Source of the DNA: Myxococcales bacterium
GTDB lineage: Bacteria > Myxococcota > Polyangia > Fen-1088
Direction: 5' to 3'
NCBI GenBank assembly: GCA_003155465.1
Contig: PMCR01000526.1
Coordinates: 1-6,514 of the forward strand
Length of the DNA: 6,514 nucleotides
The position numbers and the translations under genes are program-made. The first letter of the stretch is position 1; every line of letters begins with the position of its first letter. The notes beneath the pieces are model-generated. The model did no database searches, was not told the DNA's origin, and saw only the letters and a program-made list of their open reading frames with translations. Of the stretch, positions 1 through 5,895 are shown piece by piece.

Positions 1-279
1 AACCCGCCCGACGAGGTCAAGCGACTTTCCAAGCGGGCGTGCGCGGCCGACCCCAATCTGTGCGGCGTGGCCGAGACCGAGTACAAGGACGCCATCTTCC
101 AGTTCGTGACCCCGGTGGAGGAGGAGGCCAAGCGCCAGTGGAAATCGACCCTCGAGCGGGCGGTCACCTTGGGCGTGACCAACGACTACGTGAAGAAGGC
201 GCGGGAGAATCTGTCCAAGTACCTGCCCGACGAGTTCCCCTTCATCAAAGACGAACGCATCGGGATTGAGTCCCCATGA
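1..279 (+). CDS. C-terminal end of a GltD/NfsD (AgmU)-like TPR protein, 5'-truncated
   Basis: The reading frame is open from base 1 and ends in TGA at 277-279, leaving the last 92 residues of a longer protein. The piece is helical and charged. It has two cysteines close together (residues 14 and 21 of the fragment) and a C-terminal block containing TLERAVTLGVTNDYVKKARENL followed by a YLPDEFPF motif. That pattern, a final TPR-like helix pair of the form 'ARENL..Y.P.E(F/Y)P..K', resembles the end of the large periplasmic TPR protein AgmU/GltD as I remember it. The call leans mainly on gene order: it directly precedes the GltE-F-G-like genes, and its stop overlaps the next start as ATGA. An internal ATG at 67 is probably not a start, because coding sequence continues upstream to the window edge without a stop. 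Too little is present to name the family from sequence alone. Confidence 0.6.
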   Translation, partial: NPPDEVKRLSKRACAADPNLCGVAETEYKDAIFQFVTPVEEEAKRQWKSTLERAVTLGVTNDYVKKARENLSKYLPDEFPFIKDERIGIESP

Positions 280-1403
280 TCTTGCGTGCACCTCTTCTGG
301 TTTTTCTCTTCACGGCATCCGCCGTCTCGACCTTCATGGCCGACGCGCCGGCTGCCTCGGCCGCGGGCGCGGCTCCGGCCGCGGGCGCCGGCCGCAAGCG
401 GCGCGAACCACCCCCCGCGGTGGTTCCGACCGAGGAAGTGGAGGCGGCCGAGAAGCTCTACCGGTCGCAGAACTATGCCGGCGCGGTGGCCCAAGCCAAG
501 GCTGCGCTCAATCGCAACGAGCGCTACACGCCGGCCATGCTCATCATGGCCAAGGCCTACTTCAAGCTGGGCAAGAACGAGTGGGTCAAGACTCTGGGCG
601 AGATGATGAAGAACGCCGGCGCCTCGGAAGCCGAGCGGGCCGACATCTACCAGATGTTGGCTTTCATGGAGATCGACAAACAGAACACGCCCGGCGCCAT
701 CGAGATGCTGAAGAAGGCCACCGGCGCGCGGCCTGACAACGCCCTGCTGTGGAACAACCTGGGCGCCCAGTATCTGGTGGCCAAGAACTATCGGGAAGCT
801 GTTCCTGTGCTGGAGAAGGCGAGCCAGCTTCAACCCAGCTTCGCCAAGGCGCATCTCAACCTGGGCAGCGCCTACCGCGGGGTGAAGGAGTACGAGAAGG
901 CGCTGGCCGAGTACCAGCATGCCCTGCAGCTTTTCCCTCGCTACGCGGACGCCGTCTTCAATCTGGGCATCCTCTATCTCGACGCCGAGAAGATGCCCAA
1001 CCTGGATGTCGTCGCTCGATTCAACGCTGCGACCACCTATCTGCAGCAGTACAAGCAGATGGTGGCGGGCGCCGGCCAGACGGTTGGCCCCGAAGCCGAC
1101 GCCTACATCCAAGAAGCCCAGGACGGCATCAAGAAGGAACAGAAGCGCATCGAGCGGCAGAAGAAGCAGGAAGAACGGGACAAGCAGCGCGCGGCCAAGA
1201 AAGCTGCAGACGATTCAAGGAAAACGGCCGAGTCTGCGCCCGGGGCGGCCCCGCCGGCCAGTGCGGCTTTCCCGGCTGCCCCGTCCAGCCCGGCACCTGC
1301 CGCCGCAGCGACACCCGCTGTGCCGGCGGCCAGTCCGGCCCCACGGGCTCCCACCGCAGCGCCGCCGGCGGCCCCCAGCCCAGCCCCGAGGAAGGCGCCA
1401 TGA
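276..1403 (+). CDS. GltE/NfsE-like periplasmic TPR protein with Ala/Pro-rich tail
   Basis: 375 residues, probably a periplasmic scaffold that binds other parts of a trans-envelope machine. Residues 1-30 form a signal peptide with hydrophobic core LLVFLFTASA and an Ala-rich cleavage region. TPR-like helix pairs run from about 52 to 235. The clearest are 155-188 (LWNNLGAQYLVAKNYREA) and 190-222 (AHLNLGSAYRGVKEYEKAL), with a partial one from 224. Residues 278-318 are a Lys/Glu/Arg-rich helix, probably coiled coil, and 319-375 is almost only Ala, Pro and Ser. The protein has no cysteine, so it cannot be a lipoprotein, although I recall M. xanthus GltE (AglT) as an outer-membrane lipoprotein. The start at 276 overlaps the previous stop (ATGA) and has only a weak Shine-Dalgarno, which fits coupled translation. 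Assignment to GltE/NfsE rests on TPR content plus position between the D-like and F-like genes. A generic TPR protein is the alternative. Confidence 0.75.
   Translation: MILRAPLLVFLFTASAVSTFMADAPAASAAGAAPAAGAGRKRREPPPAVVPTEEVEAAEKLYRSQNYAGAVAQAKAALNRNERYTPAMLIMAKAYFKLGKNEWVKTLGEMMKNAGASEAERADIYQMLAFMEIDKQNTPGAIEMLKKATGARPDNALLWNNLGAQYLVAKNYREAVPVLEKASQLQPSFAKAHLNLGSAYRGVKEYEKALAEYQHALQLFPRYADAVFNLGILYLDAEKMPNLDVVARFNAATTYLQQYKQMVAGAGQTVGPEADAYIQEAQDGIKKEQKRIERQKKQEERDKQRAAKKAADDSRKTAESAPGAAPPASAAFPAAPSSPAPAAAATPAVPAASPAPRAPTAAPPAAPSPAPRKAP
405..426 (+). repeat. 8-bp perfect hairpin inside the TPR gene
   Basis: GAACCACC at 405-412 is the exact reverse complement of GGTGGTTC at 419-426, with a 6-base loop (CCCCGC). 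It lies about 130 bases into the TPR coding sequence and encodes the Pro-rich linker between signal peptide and TPR region (residues 44-51). No T-run follows, so it is not a standard terminator. It may be a chance result of the Pro and Val codons, or a small brake on translation or on mRNA decay. Confidence 0.35.
1388..1395 (+). promoter_or_regulatory. Shine-Dalgarno that sets the start of the small secreted protein
   Basis: GAGGAAGG ends 4 bases before the ATG at 1400. It lies within the last codons of the TPR gene and fixes ATG 1400 as the start, although the same frame stays open far upstream. Confidence 0.7.
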
Positions 1404-1759
1404 AGCGAAGAAGGCGGTGTCTCGTGATCATGCTTGCGGCAGCTTTGAGCCCGCTTGCGGCCTTCCCACCCACGGCTTTCGCCCAGGGCAAGAAGAAGGC
1501 GGCGGCCAAGAGCGCGCCTGCCAAGACAGATGCCGCGCAACCGGCGGAGGCTGGCGAAGCGACGAAGGTGAAGGTTGAACGGGGCACCGGCGGCAGGAAG
1601 GTCTACAAGATCGAGGGCGCAATCGTCATCGAGGGTAAGATCCAGAAGCCGGAGGCCTTCTACGTACTGCAGAAATCGGGGATAAACTACGATTGGCACG
1701 AGCTGAAACAGGAGTTCGTACCAAAAATCCTGGACAGCGTGACGAAAGCACCGTTCTGA
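1400..1759 (+). CDS. GltF/NfsF-like small periplasmic protein
   Basis: 119 residues. The N-terminus is a textbook Sec signal peptide: four arginines at 3-6, hydrophobic core LVIMLAAALSPLAA, and an AFA|QG cleavage site after residue 28. The only cysteine (C7) sits before the hydrophobic core, so it is not a lipobox. A Lys/Ala-rich stretch follows (about 30-58). The folded part is about 60-119, with the block IEGKIQKPEAFYVLQKS and a C-terminal PKILDSVTKAPF. I associate this pattern with short periplasmic proteins encoded next to AgmX/PglI-domain genes in Myxococcota, from memory only. The start is set by a strong Shine-Dalgarno and an ATGA overlap with the TPR gene. The frame is open from about 749, but that extension is read inside the TPR gene and would hide the signal peptide, so I reject it. 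The role is presumably as a periplasmic link in the same complex; no enzymatic motif is seen. Confidence 0.7.
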   Translation: MKRRRRCLVIMLAAALSPLAAFPPTAFAQGKKKAAAKSAPAKTDAAQPAEAGEATKVKVERGTGGRKVYKIEGAIVIEGKIQKPEAFYVLQKSGINYDWHELKQEFVPKILDSVTKAPF

Positions 1760-1773
1760 TCGAACTAACTATC

Positions 1774-1779
1774 GAGGGA
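1774..1779 (+). promoter_or_regulatory. Shine-Dalgarno for the GltG-like gene
   Basis: GAGGGA lies 8 bases before the ATG at 1788 in the 28-base gap after the small secreted protein. It supports that start. No promoter elements are evident in the gap. Confidence 0.65.
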
Positions 1780-1787
1780 ACCAGCCA

Positions 1788-3188
1788 ATGGCGATCCAGG
1801 CAGCGGCGAGAACAGCCCAGGCGGGCCACGGACCCAGCTCCGCAGCGAAGGTCCGCGTCCTGCGCATTGGAATAGTCCAAGGCGGCAGGATTATTGAAGA
1901 ACGCCTGGTTCGATCGCGCGAGAACATCTCGATCGGTTGGTCGAGCAAGGCCACCTTTGCGGTTCCCTCAGAGGCCCTGCCCAAGCAGTGGCTGCTTTTC
2001 GAGCTCACGCCCAAGGGTTACGTCGCGCGTTTTGCTGACGCTATGGATGCCCGCATCGCGGTGGGCAACGAGGTCATCTCGCTGGCGCAGCTCAAGCAGG
2101 CAGGCAGGATTCGCCGCCAAGGAACCGCCTGGCTCTTGCTGCTCGACGAGCGGTCGCGCGGCAAGATCTCCGTCGGCGATCTGACCATTCTCTTCCAATT
2201 CGTGACACCCCCGCCGCCGCAACCGCGACCGCGACTACCGGCTTCTGTCCGTGGGTCGTGGACGACCGGGCTGGATTGGGTTTTCACGGTCATCGGGGGC
2301 GTGTCCTTCCTGGCCCACCTGGTGTTTGTCATGTATCTGCGTAACGTGGACTGGCCGCGTAAGCCGGACATCGAGGAGATCCCGGATCGCTTCGTCCAGA
2401 TAATGGTGAAGGCCAAGCCGCCCGAGCCGCCCAAGACCCAGGTCACCAAGGACGACAGCACTGAGGAGAAGAAACCAGACAAGGTGGCTTCCAGCGGCGC
2501 GGCGAAAAACACGGCCAAGAAAGAACTTTCGCCAGCAGAGAAGGCGCGTCTAGACGCTGAGCGGCGTGCGCGTCTCTCGGAGCAGGTGCGCAATACTGGT
2601 ATCCTGAAGCTGCTCGGGGCCAAGGCCGACGGGTCTGGGTCCATTGCGGACGTCTTGGGAAAGGGTGACGTGGACCGTGATCAGGAGAAGGCCTTCCAGG
2701 GGGTGGGCGGCCTGGCCGTCGCGACAAGTGACGCTTCGCTGCGCGGGGTGAAATCCGGCACGGGTGGCTCTGGAAAAGTGGCTGACATCGGCAGCTTGCG
2801 CGGGGCGGGCGCCATCGCGGGCGGCAACACCGGTGCGGGCGTGACCGAGAAGCGGGTTTCAGGTGTGGTCAGGAGCGAGGCGCCGGCAGTGGACGGCGAG
2901 TTGGATCCGGCCCTGGTTTCCAAAGAGGTCAGGGCGCGCATCGGCGCGGTCAAGGCCTGCTACGAGCGGGCGCTCAAGCGCAACCCGAACCTGAGCGGCA
3001 AAGTCAAAGTGCGTTGGACCATCACCGCGGCCGGGACCGTGTCGGGTGTGGACATCTCAGACGACAGCATGGGTGATTCCGAGGTAGCTAGCTGCATCAA
3101 ACAACTCGTGGCGCGTTGGCGCTTCCCGGCACCGGCGGGCGGGTCGGTCGAGGTCGAGTTCCCATTTGTTTTCACGGCATCTCAGTGA
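1788..3188 (+). CDS. GltG/NfsG-like protein: FHA-like domain, one TM, AgmX/PglI C-terminal domain
   Basis: 466 residues, probably the inner-membrane transducer that links a TolQR-type proton motor to the outer membrane. Residues 22-138 look like a beta-rich FHA-type domain in the cytoplasm. The usual phosphothreonine-binding residues are not evident: IGW replaces the Gly-Arg motif at 49-51, and no Ser-Arg-x-x-His is present. A single membrane helix is at about 164-184 (WVFTVIGGVSFLAHLVFVMYL region). A TonB-like Pro/Lys linker (205-232) follows, then a charged helix with the NTGILKLLGA motif (269-278) and a Gly-rich stretch (300-352). The end, about 375-463, is the AgmX/PglI C-terminal domain. 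Its hallmarks are V..CYERALKRNP, LSGKVKVRWTI, SCIKQLVARWRFP and a final VEFPFVF. The paired cysteines C391 and C436 are typical of the family. Function in motility versus polysaccharide transport cannot be told from this sequence. Confidence 0.88.
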   Translation: MAIQAAARTAQAGHGPSSAAKVRVLRIGIVQGGRIIEERLVRSRENISIGWSSKATFAVPSEALPKQWLLFELTPKGYVARFADAMDARIAVGNEVISLAQLKQAGRIRRQGTAWLLLLDERSRGKISVGDLTILFQFVTPPPPQPRPRLPASVRGSWTTGLDWVFTVIGGVSFLAHLVFVMYLRNVDWPRKPDIEEIPDRFVQIMVKAKPPEPPKTQVTKDDSTEEKKPDKVASSGAAKNTAKKELSPAEKARLDAERRARLSEQVRNTGILKLLGAKADGSGSIADVLGKGDVDRDQEKAFQGVGGLAVATSDASLRGVKSGTGGSGKVADIGSLRGAGAIAGGNTGAGVTEKRVSGVVRSEAPAVDGELDPALVSKEVRARIGAVKACYERALKRNPNLSGKVKVRWTITAAGTVSGVDISDDSMGDSEVASCIKQLVARWRFPAPAGGSVEVEFPFVFTASQ

Positions 3189-3198
3189 GGAGCTTGCC

Positions 3199-3227
3199 TT
3201 GACTCAGCGCCGGAAACTGCATATCTT
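3199..3227 (+). promoter_or_regulatory. Candidate sigma-70-type promoter
   Basis: TTGACT (3199-3204) and TATCTT (3222-3227) match the -35 and -10 consensus at 5/6 and 4/6 positions, with an ideal 17-base spacer. It lies in the 110-base gap after the GltG-like gene, the longest non-coding stretch here and visibly more AT-rich than its flanks. It would start an mRNA near 3234 with a leader of roughly 65 bases before the ATG at 3299. It could let the small two-cysteine protein, the barrel and the sugar genes be expressed apart from the upstream genes. Confidence 0.45.
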
Positions 3228-3288
3228 TCATCGTCATAGCGGCTTGCGGCTTTTCGCGTCAAAAGGACGTCGAACAACATCAAATTGT

Positions 3289-3292
3289 GAGG
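3289..3292 (+). promoter_or_regulatory. Shine-Dalgarno deciding between GTG 3287 and ATG 3299
   Basis: GAGG sits 6 bases before ATG 3299. The possible GTG start at 3287 overlaps this site and has no ribosome-binding sequence at a workable distance of its own, so ATG 3299 is preferred. Confidence 0.6.
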
Positions 3293-3298
3293 TCTCGA

Positions 3299-3880
3299 AT
3301 GTCTAGGGGGGCAAGACTTATTTGGCTGTCTTTGTTGATCGGACCAGTTGCTCTGGCGCAACCGGGGTCTCCGGGGGCGCGGGGGCCGGCGCCGGCAAAT
3401 CTTCCACCGGCTGCGGTGGATGTCTCGGTTCCCCAGCGCTCGACGTTGAGTGGCCAGGACATGGTCAAGCAGGGCCAGGAATACCGGGCCAACATGGACA
3501 GGGTGGTCGTCGAACTGCAGGCCATGGTCGAGCAGGCGCGAAAGCAGAAGGACGTCATCCGCCTCAACTGTGTGATGGACAAGATGGTGCAGGTGAAGGT
3601 CAACATGAACATCGCTGACCAGGCCCTGCAGAAGTTGCAAGAGGCGGCCGCCCGCAGCGACGATGGGTCTTCCCTGCACGAGTACACCCGAATCACTATC
3701 GTCAACCAGAAGGTCCAGGTCCTGCAAAACGAGGGTCAGACTTGCGTCGGCGCGGAGCTCAACTACATTGGGGCGACCCGGGTGGAAGTCGAGGCTCCTG
3801 ACTTGCCCGCGGGGGTCACGGATCCCAGCCTGGAACCTCCGCCAATTGAGCGTCCACCCGCCGCTTCCCTCTACCAGTAG
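3299..3880 (+). CDS. Unrecognised secreted helical protein with two cysteines
   Basis: 193 residues from ATG 3299. I cannot name a family with certainty. Residues 1-20 are a Sec signal peptide (hydrophobic core LIWLSLLIGPVALA, cleavage ALA|QP). A Pro/Ala/Gly-rich stretch follows to about 45. Residues 50-150 are mostly helical and amphipathic, with probable coiled coil at 56-118 and 130-145. There are just two cysteines, C91 (RLNCVMDKM) and C149 (GQTCVGAEL), one after each helical stretch, so a disulfide in the periplasm is plausible. Residues 152-168 look like a short beta segment (ELNYIGATRVEVEAPDLP), and the end is Pro-rich. It sits between the GltG-like and barrel genes, has its own Shine-Dalgarno and possibly its own promoter, and is followed after 73 bases by the barrel gene. 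The most likely job is periplasmic adaptor or chaperone to the barrel or the TonB-like tail. That is inference from position and secretion only. Confidence 0.8.
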   Translation: MSRGARLIWLSLLIGPVALAQPGSPGARGPAPANLPPAAVDVSVPQRSTLSGQDMVKQGQEYRANMDRVVVELQAMVEQARKQKDVIRLNCVMDKMVQVKVNMNIADQALQKLQEAAARSDDGSSLHEYTRITIVNQKVQVLQNEGQTCVGAELNYIGATRVEVEAPDLPAGVTDPSLEPPPIERPPAASLYQ

Positions 3881-3953
3881 GTCGGCAGCTCCCCGCAGCT
3901 AGAGCGCGTCGGACCAATACACCCCTAACCGTGCCCAACCAACGAAACCACCT

Positions 3954-5252
3954 ATGAGGCTCCGGCTATCAGCCATGGTTGTTTGTCTTGCCTGCGGGGC
4001 GACCTCTGTCGCCTGGGGGCAGGTGGGCATGACCAGCGTCACAGGGCCAAACCTTGAGTCGATGTCCTATGGGCTTTCGGGGATTAACCCGCACAATGGA
4101 GCAATCGGGGCCAAGCTGGGGGAAGGGACTCTCCTGCATGCGGCGCTGGGTGCCGACGTTGGCTACGACAGCAACGTTTTCTATTCCCCCACTCCAAAAT
4201 CGGCCACGGTCGCGCATGTCACGCCTGCCCTCGACATCAGCAATGCCGAGCGGGACGGAAGCGTGCCCGACGGCGTGTACTACGACCTGGGCGCCAACCT
4301 GACCTACCGCGAGTACCTTTCGGGTGGCGACGAGGTTCGAAAGCTGCGCGCCTTCAACCCAGGTCTGGCCGCCCTTCTGCGGCTGTCGTCCAAACAAACG
4401 CTCAGCCTTTCGCTCTCCGACAACTTCTTCCGAACCCAGGATCCGCCCTACGTGTCGACCGCGAAGCTCATCACCCACGATCGCAACACCGCCTCGCTTG
4501 AATTGAAGGTAGCGCCGGGCGGGGGACGAATCCAGATTCTGTTGCGATACAACAACGTCCTCGATTTGTACGAGACCAGCGGGTACGACCAGTCCAACAA
4601 CATGGGCAACGAGGGTGTCCTCGATCTGTCGTGGCGTTGGTTGCCCAAGACCGCGTTCTTCGTGCAGCTTGCCCAGGGGGCTGTGACCTATCTGAAATCT
4701 AACACTGGCCCTACGTCCTACCCGCTCAGGGCCACGGCCGGCTTGCGCGGGCTTCTGACTGAGAAGCTGGGCCTCAACCTCGCAGCCGGGTACGGCAACG
4801 GTTTCTACGCCTCAGGCGCCAGCAACCCATCCGGCTTCGGCAACATTCTCCTGATGGGCGAACTCATCTACAACATGTCCCTGACCTCGAAGGCAGGGCT
4901 GGGCTACCGGCACGACTTCCAGAACTCTCCGTTCGTCGGCAATTTCTACGATCTGGACGCGGCGTACGCGGCACTACGGGATTTCATCGGCGGTCGGGTG
5001 GCACTGGCTGCCTACGGTCGCTTCGAGAACCGCAAGTACCATGGCGGCCCACTGCTTGCGGCCCAAGGTCGAACCGATCAGGTAGTGATCGCTGGCCTGA
5101 GTGCTGACTACGTCATCCAGCGCGTGTTCTACATCGGCGTTGGCTACACCCTGACCCTGGCCCGCACCAACAACAGCGATGCCGCCACCAACGTCGGGGG
5201 CGTGGACTACACCAAGCATGTGGTGGTTGGCCGCCTGGGTGTCGTCTACTAG
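3954..5252 (+). CDS. Outer-membrane beta-barrel protein in the GltH/NfsH position
   Basis: 432 residues, predicted to be an integral outer-membrane barrel. A signal peptide covers 1-22 (MRLRLSAMVV start, cleavage near AWG|QV). C11 and C14 lie within it, but CLAC is a poor lipobox after too short a hydrophobic run, so lipidation is unlikely. From about residue 58 onward alternating polar/hydrophobic strands with short turns repeat; I count about 18 candidates by eye. They include ALGADVGYDSNVFY, VYYDLGANLTYREYL, RIQILLRYNNVLDLYE, RVALAAYGRFENRKY and VFYIGVGYTLTLART. The chain ends in a strand with a terminal aromatic (RLGVVY), the outer-membrane protein assembly signal. GYDSNVF at 70-76 is the first-strand motif seen in barrels of exopolysaccharide operons (EpsL/BBP2-like). 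It could therefore be a GltH/NfsH homologue or a polysaccharide-export barrel. I see no Shine-Dalgarno before ATG 3954. ATG 3975 is in frame but would remove the positive charges of the signal peptide. Confidence 0.85.
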   Translation: MRLRLSAMVVCLACGATSVAWGQVGMTSVTGPNLESMSYGLSGINPHNGAIGAKLGEGTLLHAALGADVGYDSNVFYSPTPKSATVAHVTPALDISNAERDGSVPDGVYYDLGANLTYREYLSGGDEVRKLRAFNPGLAALLRLSSKQTLSLSLSDNFFRTQDPPYVSTAKLITHDRNTASLELKVAPGGGRIQILLRYNNVLDLYETSGYDQSNNMGNEGVLDLSWRWLPKTAFFVQLAQGAVTYLKSNTGPTSYPLRATAGLRGLLTEKLGLNLAAGYGNGFYASGASNPSGFGNILLMGELIYNMSLTSKAGLGYRHDFQNSPFVGNFYDLDAAYAALRDFIGGRVALAAYGRFENRKYHGGPLLAAQGRTDQVVIAGLSADYVIQRVFYIGVGYTLTLARTNNSDAATNVGGVDYTKHVVVGRLGVVY

Positions 5253-5257
5253 CCAAG

Positions 5258-5275
5258 TGGCGGTTCACCCCGCCA
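5258..5275 (+). repeat. Short hairpin between the barrel and sugar genes
   Basis: TGGCGG (5258-5263) pairs with CCGCCA (5270-5275) around a 6-base loop, 5 bases after the barrel stop and 20 bases before the next ATG. No T-run follows, so it is not a clear intrinsic terminator. It might lower read-through or mark an mRNA processing point. A chance occurrence in GC-rich DNA is also likely. Confidence 0.3.
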
Positions 5276-5295
5276 GATAGCGGCTGGGCGAGACA

Positions 5296-5895
5296 ATGAC
5301 CTACTGGGCGCATCCAACCGCGATCGTCGACCAGCCAGCGCAGATCGGTGAGGGCACCAAGATCTGGCACTTCTGCCATGTGATGGCTGGGGCCCGCATC
5401 GGTGCCCGTTGCGTGCTGGGACAGAACGTGTTCGTGGCGGCGCGGGCGGTGCTGGGCAACGGCTGCAAGATCCAGAACAACGTCTCGCTCTATGACGACG
5501 TGATCCTGGAAGACGACGTCTTCGTCGCACCCTCCGCGGTGTTCACCAATGTGGTCAACCCGCGCTCGTTCATCGAGCGCAAGCACGAGTACCGGGCCAC
5601 GCGGGTCGGACGCGGCGCCACGGTGGGCGCCAACGCCACCGTGGTCTGCGGCCACGACATTGGCGAATACGCCTTTGTCGGCGCGGGCGCAGTGGTCACC
5701 AAGGACGTGGCTGCCTATGCGCTGGTCACCGGGGTGCCGGCGCGCCAGATGGGCTGGATCTGCCGCTGCGGGGTGCGCCTGCCTGACGGAAACGACGAAG
5801 TCCGGCAGTGCAAGGCCTGTGGCCAGCGCTATCGCGAGACAGCTGCGGCCGGGCGAAAGACCCTGCTGTCCGAGGCGCCTGGCCAAGCGCGATGA
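5296..5895 (+). CDS. wbpD: WbpD/WlbB-like UDP-amino-sugar N-acetyltransferase with CxC/CxxC tail
   Basis: 199 residues, a cytoplasmic left-handed beta-helix (hexapeptide-repeat) acetyltransferase. WbpD uses acetyl-CoA to acetylate the 3-amino group of a UDP-2-acetamido-3-amino-uronic acid, giving a diacetamido sugar for O-antigen or exopolysaccharide. The N-terminus HPTAIVDQPAQIGEGTKIWHF, then LGQNVFV (41-47), CKIQNNVSLYDDV (57-69), FTNVVNPRS (83-91) and the end GVPARQMGW (146-154), closely follow P. aeruginosa WbpD as I remember it. That includes the Asn of FTNV (N85), whose counterpart is implicated in catalysis. After residue 154 there is an extra piece with CRCG (C156, C158) and CKACG (C172, C175), a likely small zinc ribbon. 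The start ATG 5296 gives the family-typical N-terminus, though its ribosome site (GGGCGAG, very close) is weak. The stop overlaps the aminotransferase start. A related sugar acetyltransferase acting on another UDP- or dTDP-amino sugar is the alternative. Confidence 0.88.
   Translation: MTYWAHPTAIVDQPAQIGEGTKIWHFCHVMAGARIGARCVLGQNVFVAARAVLGNGCKIQNNVSLYDDVILEDDVFVAPSAVFTNVVNPRSFIERKHEYRATRVGRGATVGANATVVCGHDIGEYAFVGAGAVVTKDVAAYALVTGVPARQMGWICRCGVRLPDGNDEVRQCKACGQRYRETAAAGRKTLLSEAPGQAR

Noticed and set aside
186..1112. 308-residue open frame on the - strand opposite the TPR gene
   Set aside because: It runs antisense to a clear TPR gene with signal peptide. Its translation has no domain pattern, and its length is explained by GC-rich third positions suppressing stops.
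1361..1372. 12-base perfect palindrome GCCGCCGGCGGC
   Set aside because: It lies in the Ala/Pro-coding tail, where GCC/GCG/CCG codons produce such palindromes by chance.
749..1399. Long in-frame upstream extension of the small secreted protein
   Set aside because: It would lie inside the TPR gene, yields Gly/Arg/Ser-rich nonsense, and would bury an excellent signal peptide and Shine-Dalgarno at ATG 1400.
2018..2644. 208-residue open frame on the - strand opposite the GltG-like gene
   Set aside because: No recognisable motif; a shadow of the well-supported + strand gene.
3287..3289. GTG as the start of the two-cysteine protein
   Set aside because: ATG 3299 has GAGG at the right distance and gives a compact signal peptide; the GTG overlaps that ribosome site.
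3984..3995. CLAC near the barrel N-terminus as a lipobox
   Set aside because: Cys instead of Leu at -3 and a hydrophobic stretch too short before it; the AWG|QV signal peptidase I site fits better for a barrel.
4999..5012. TGGCAC-containing sites as sigma-54 promoters (also near 1696, 5366 and 6085)
   Set aside because: None has the GC of the -12 element at the fixed spacing, and all lie inside coding sequence.
5258..5275. Hairpin after the barrel read as an intrinsic terminator
   Set aside because: Only 6 base pairs and no following T-run, so termination is not supported; kept only as a low-confidence inverted repeat.
5113..5886. 257-residue open frame on the - strand across the barrel end and acetyltransferase
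   Set aside because: It is His/Arg/Gly-rich with no family pattern, and overlaps two strongly supported + strand genes.
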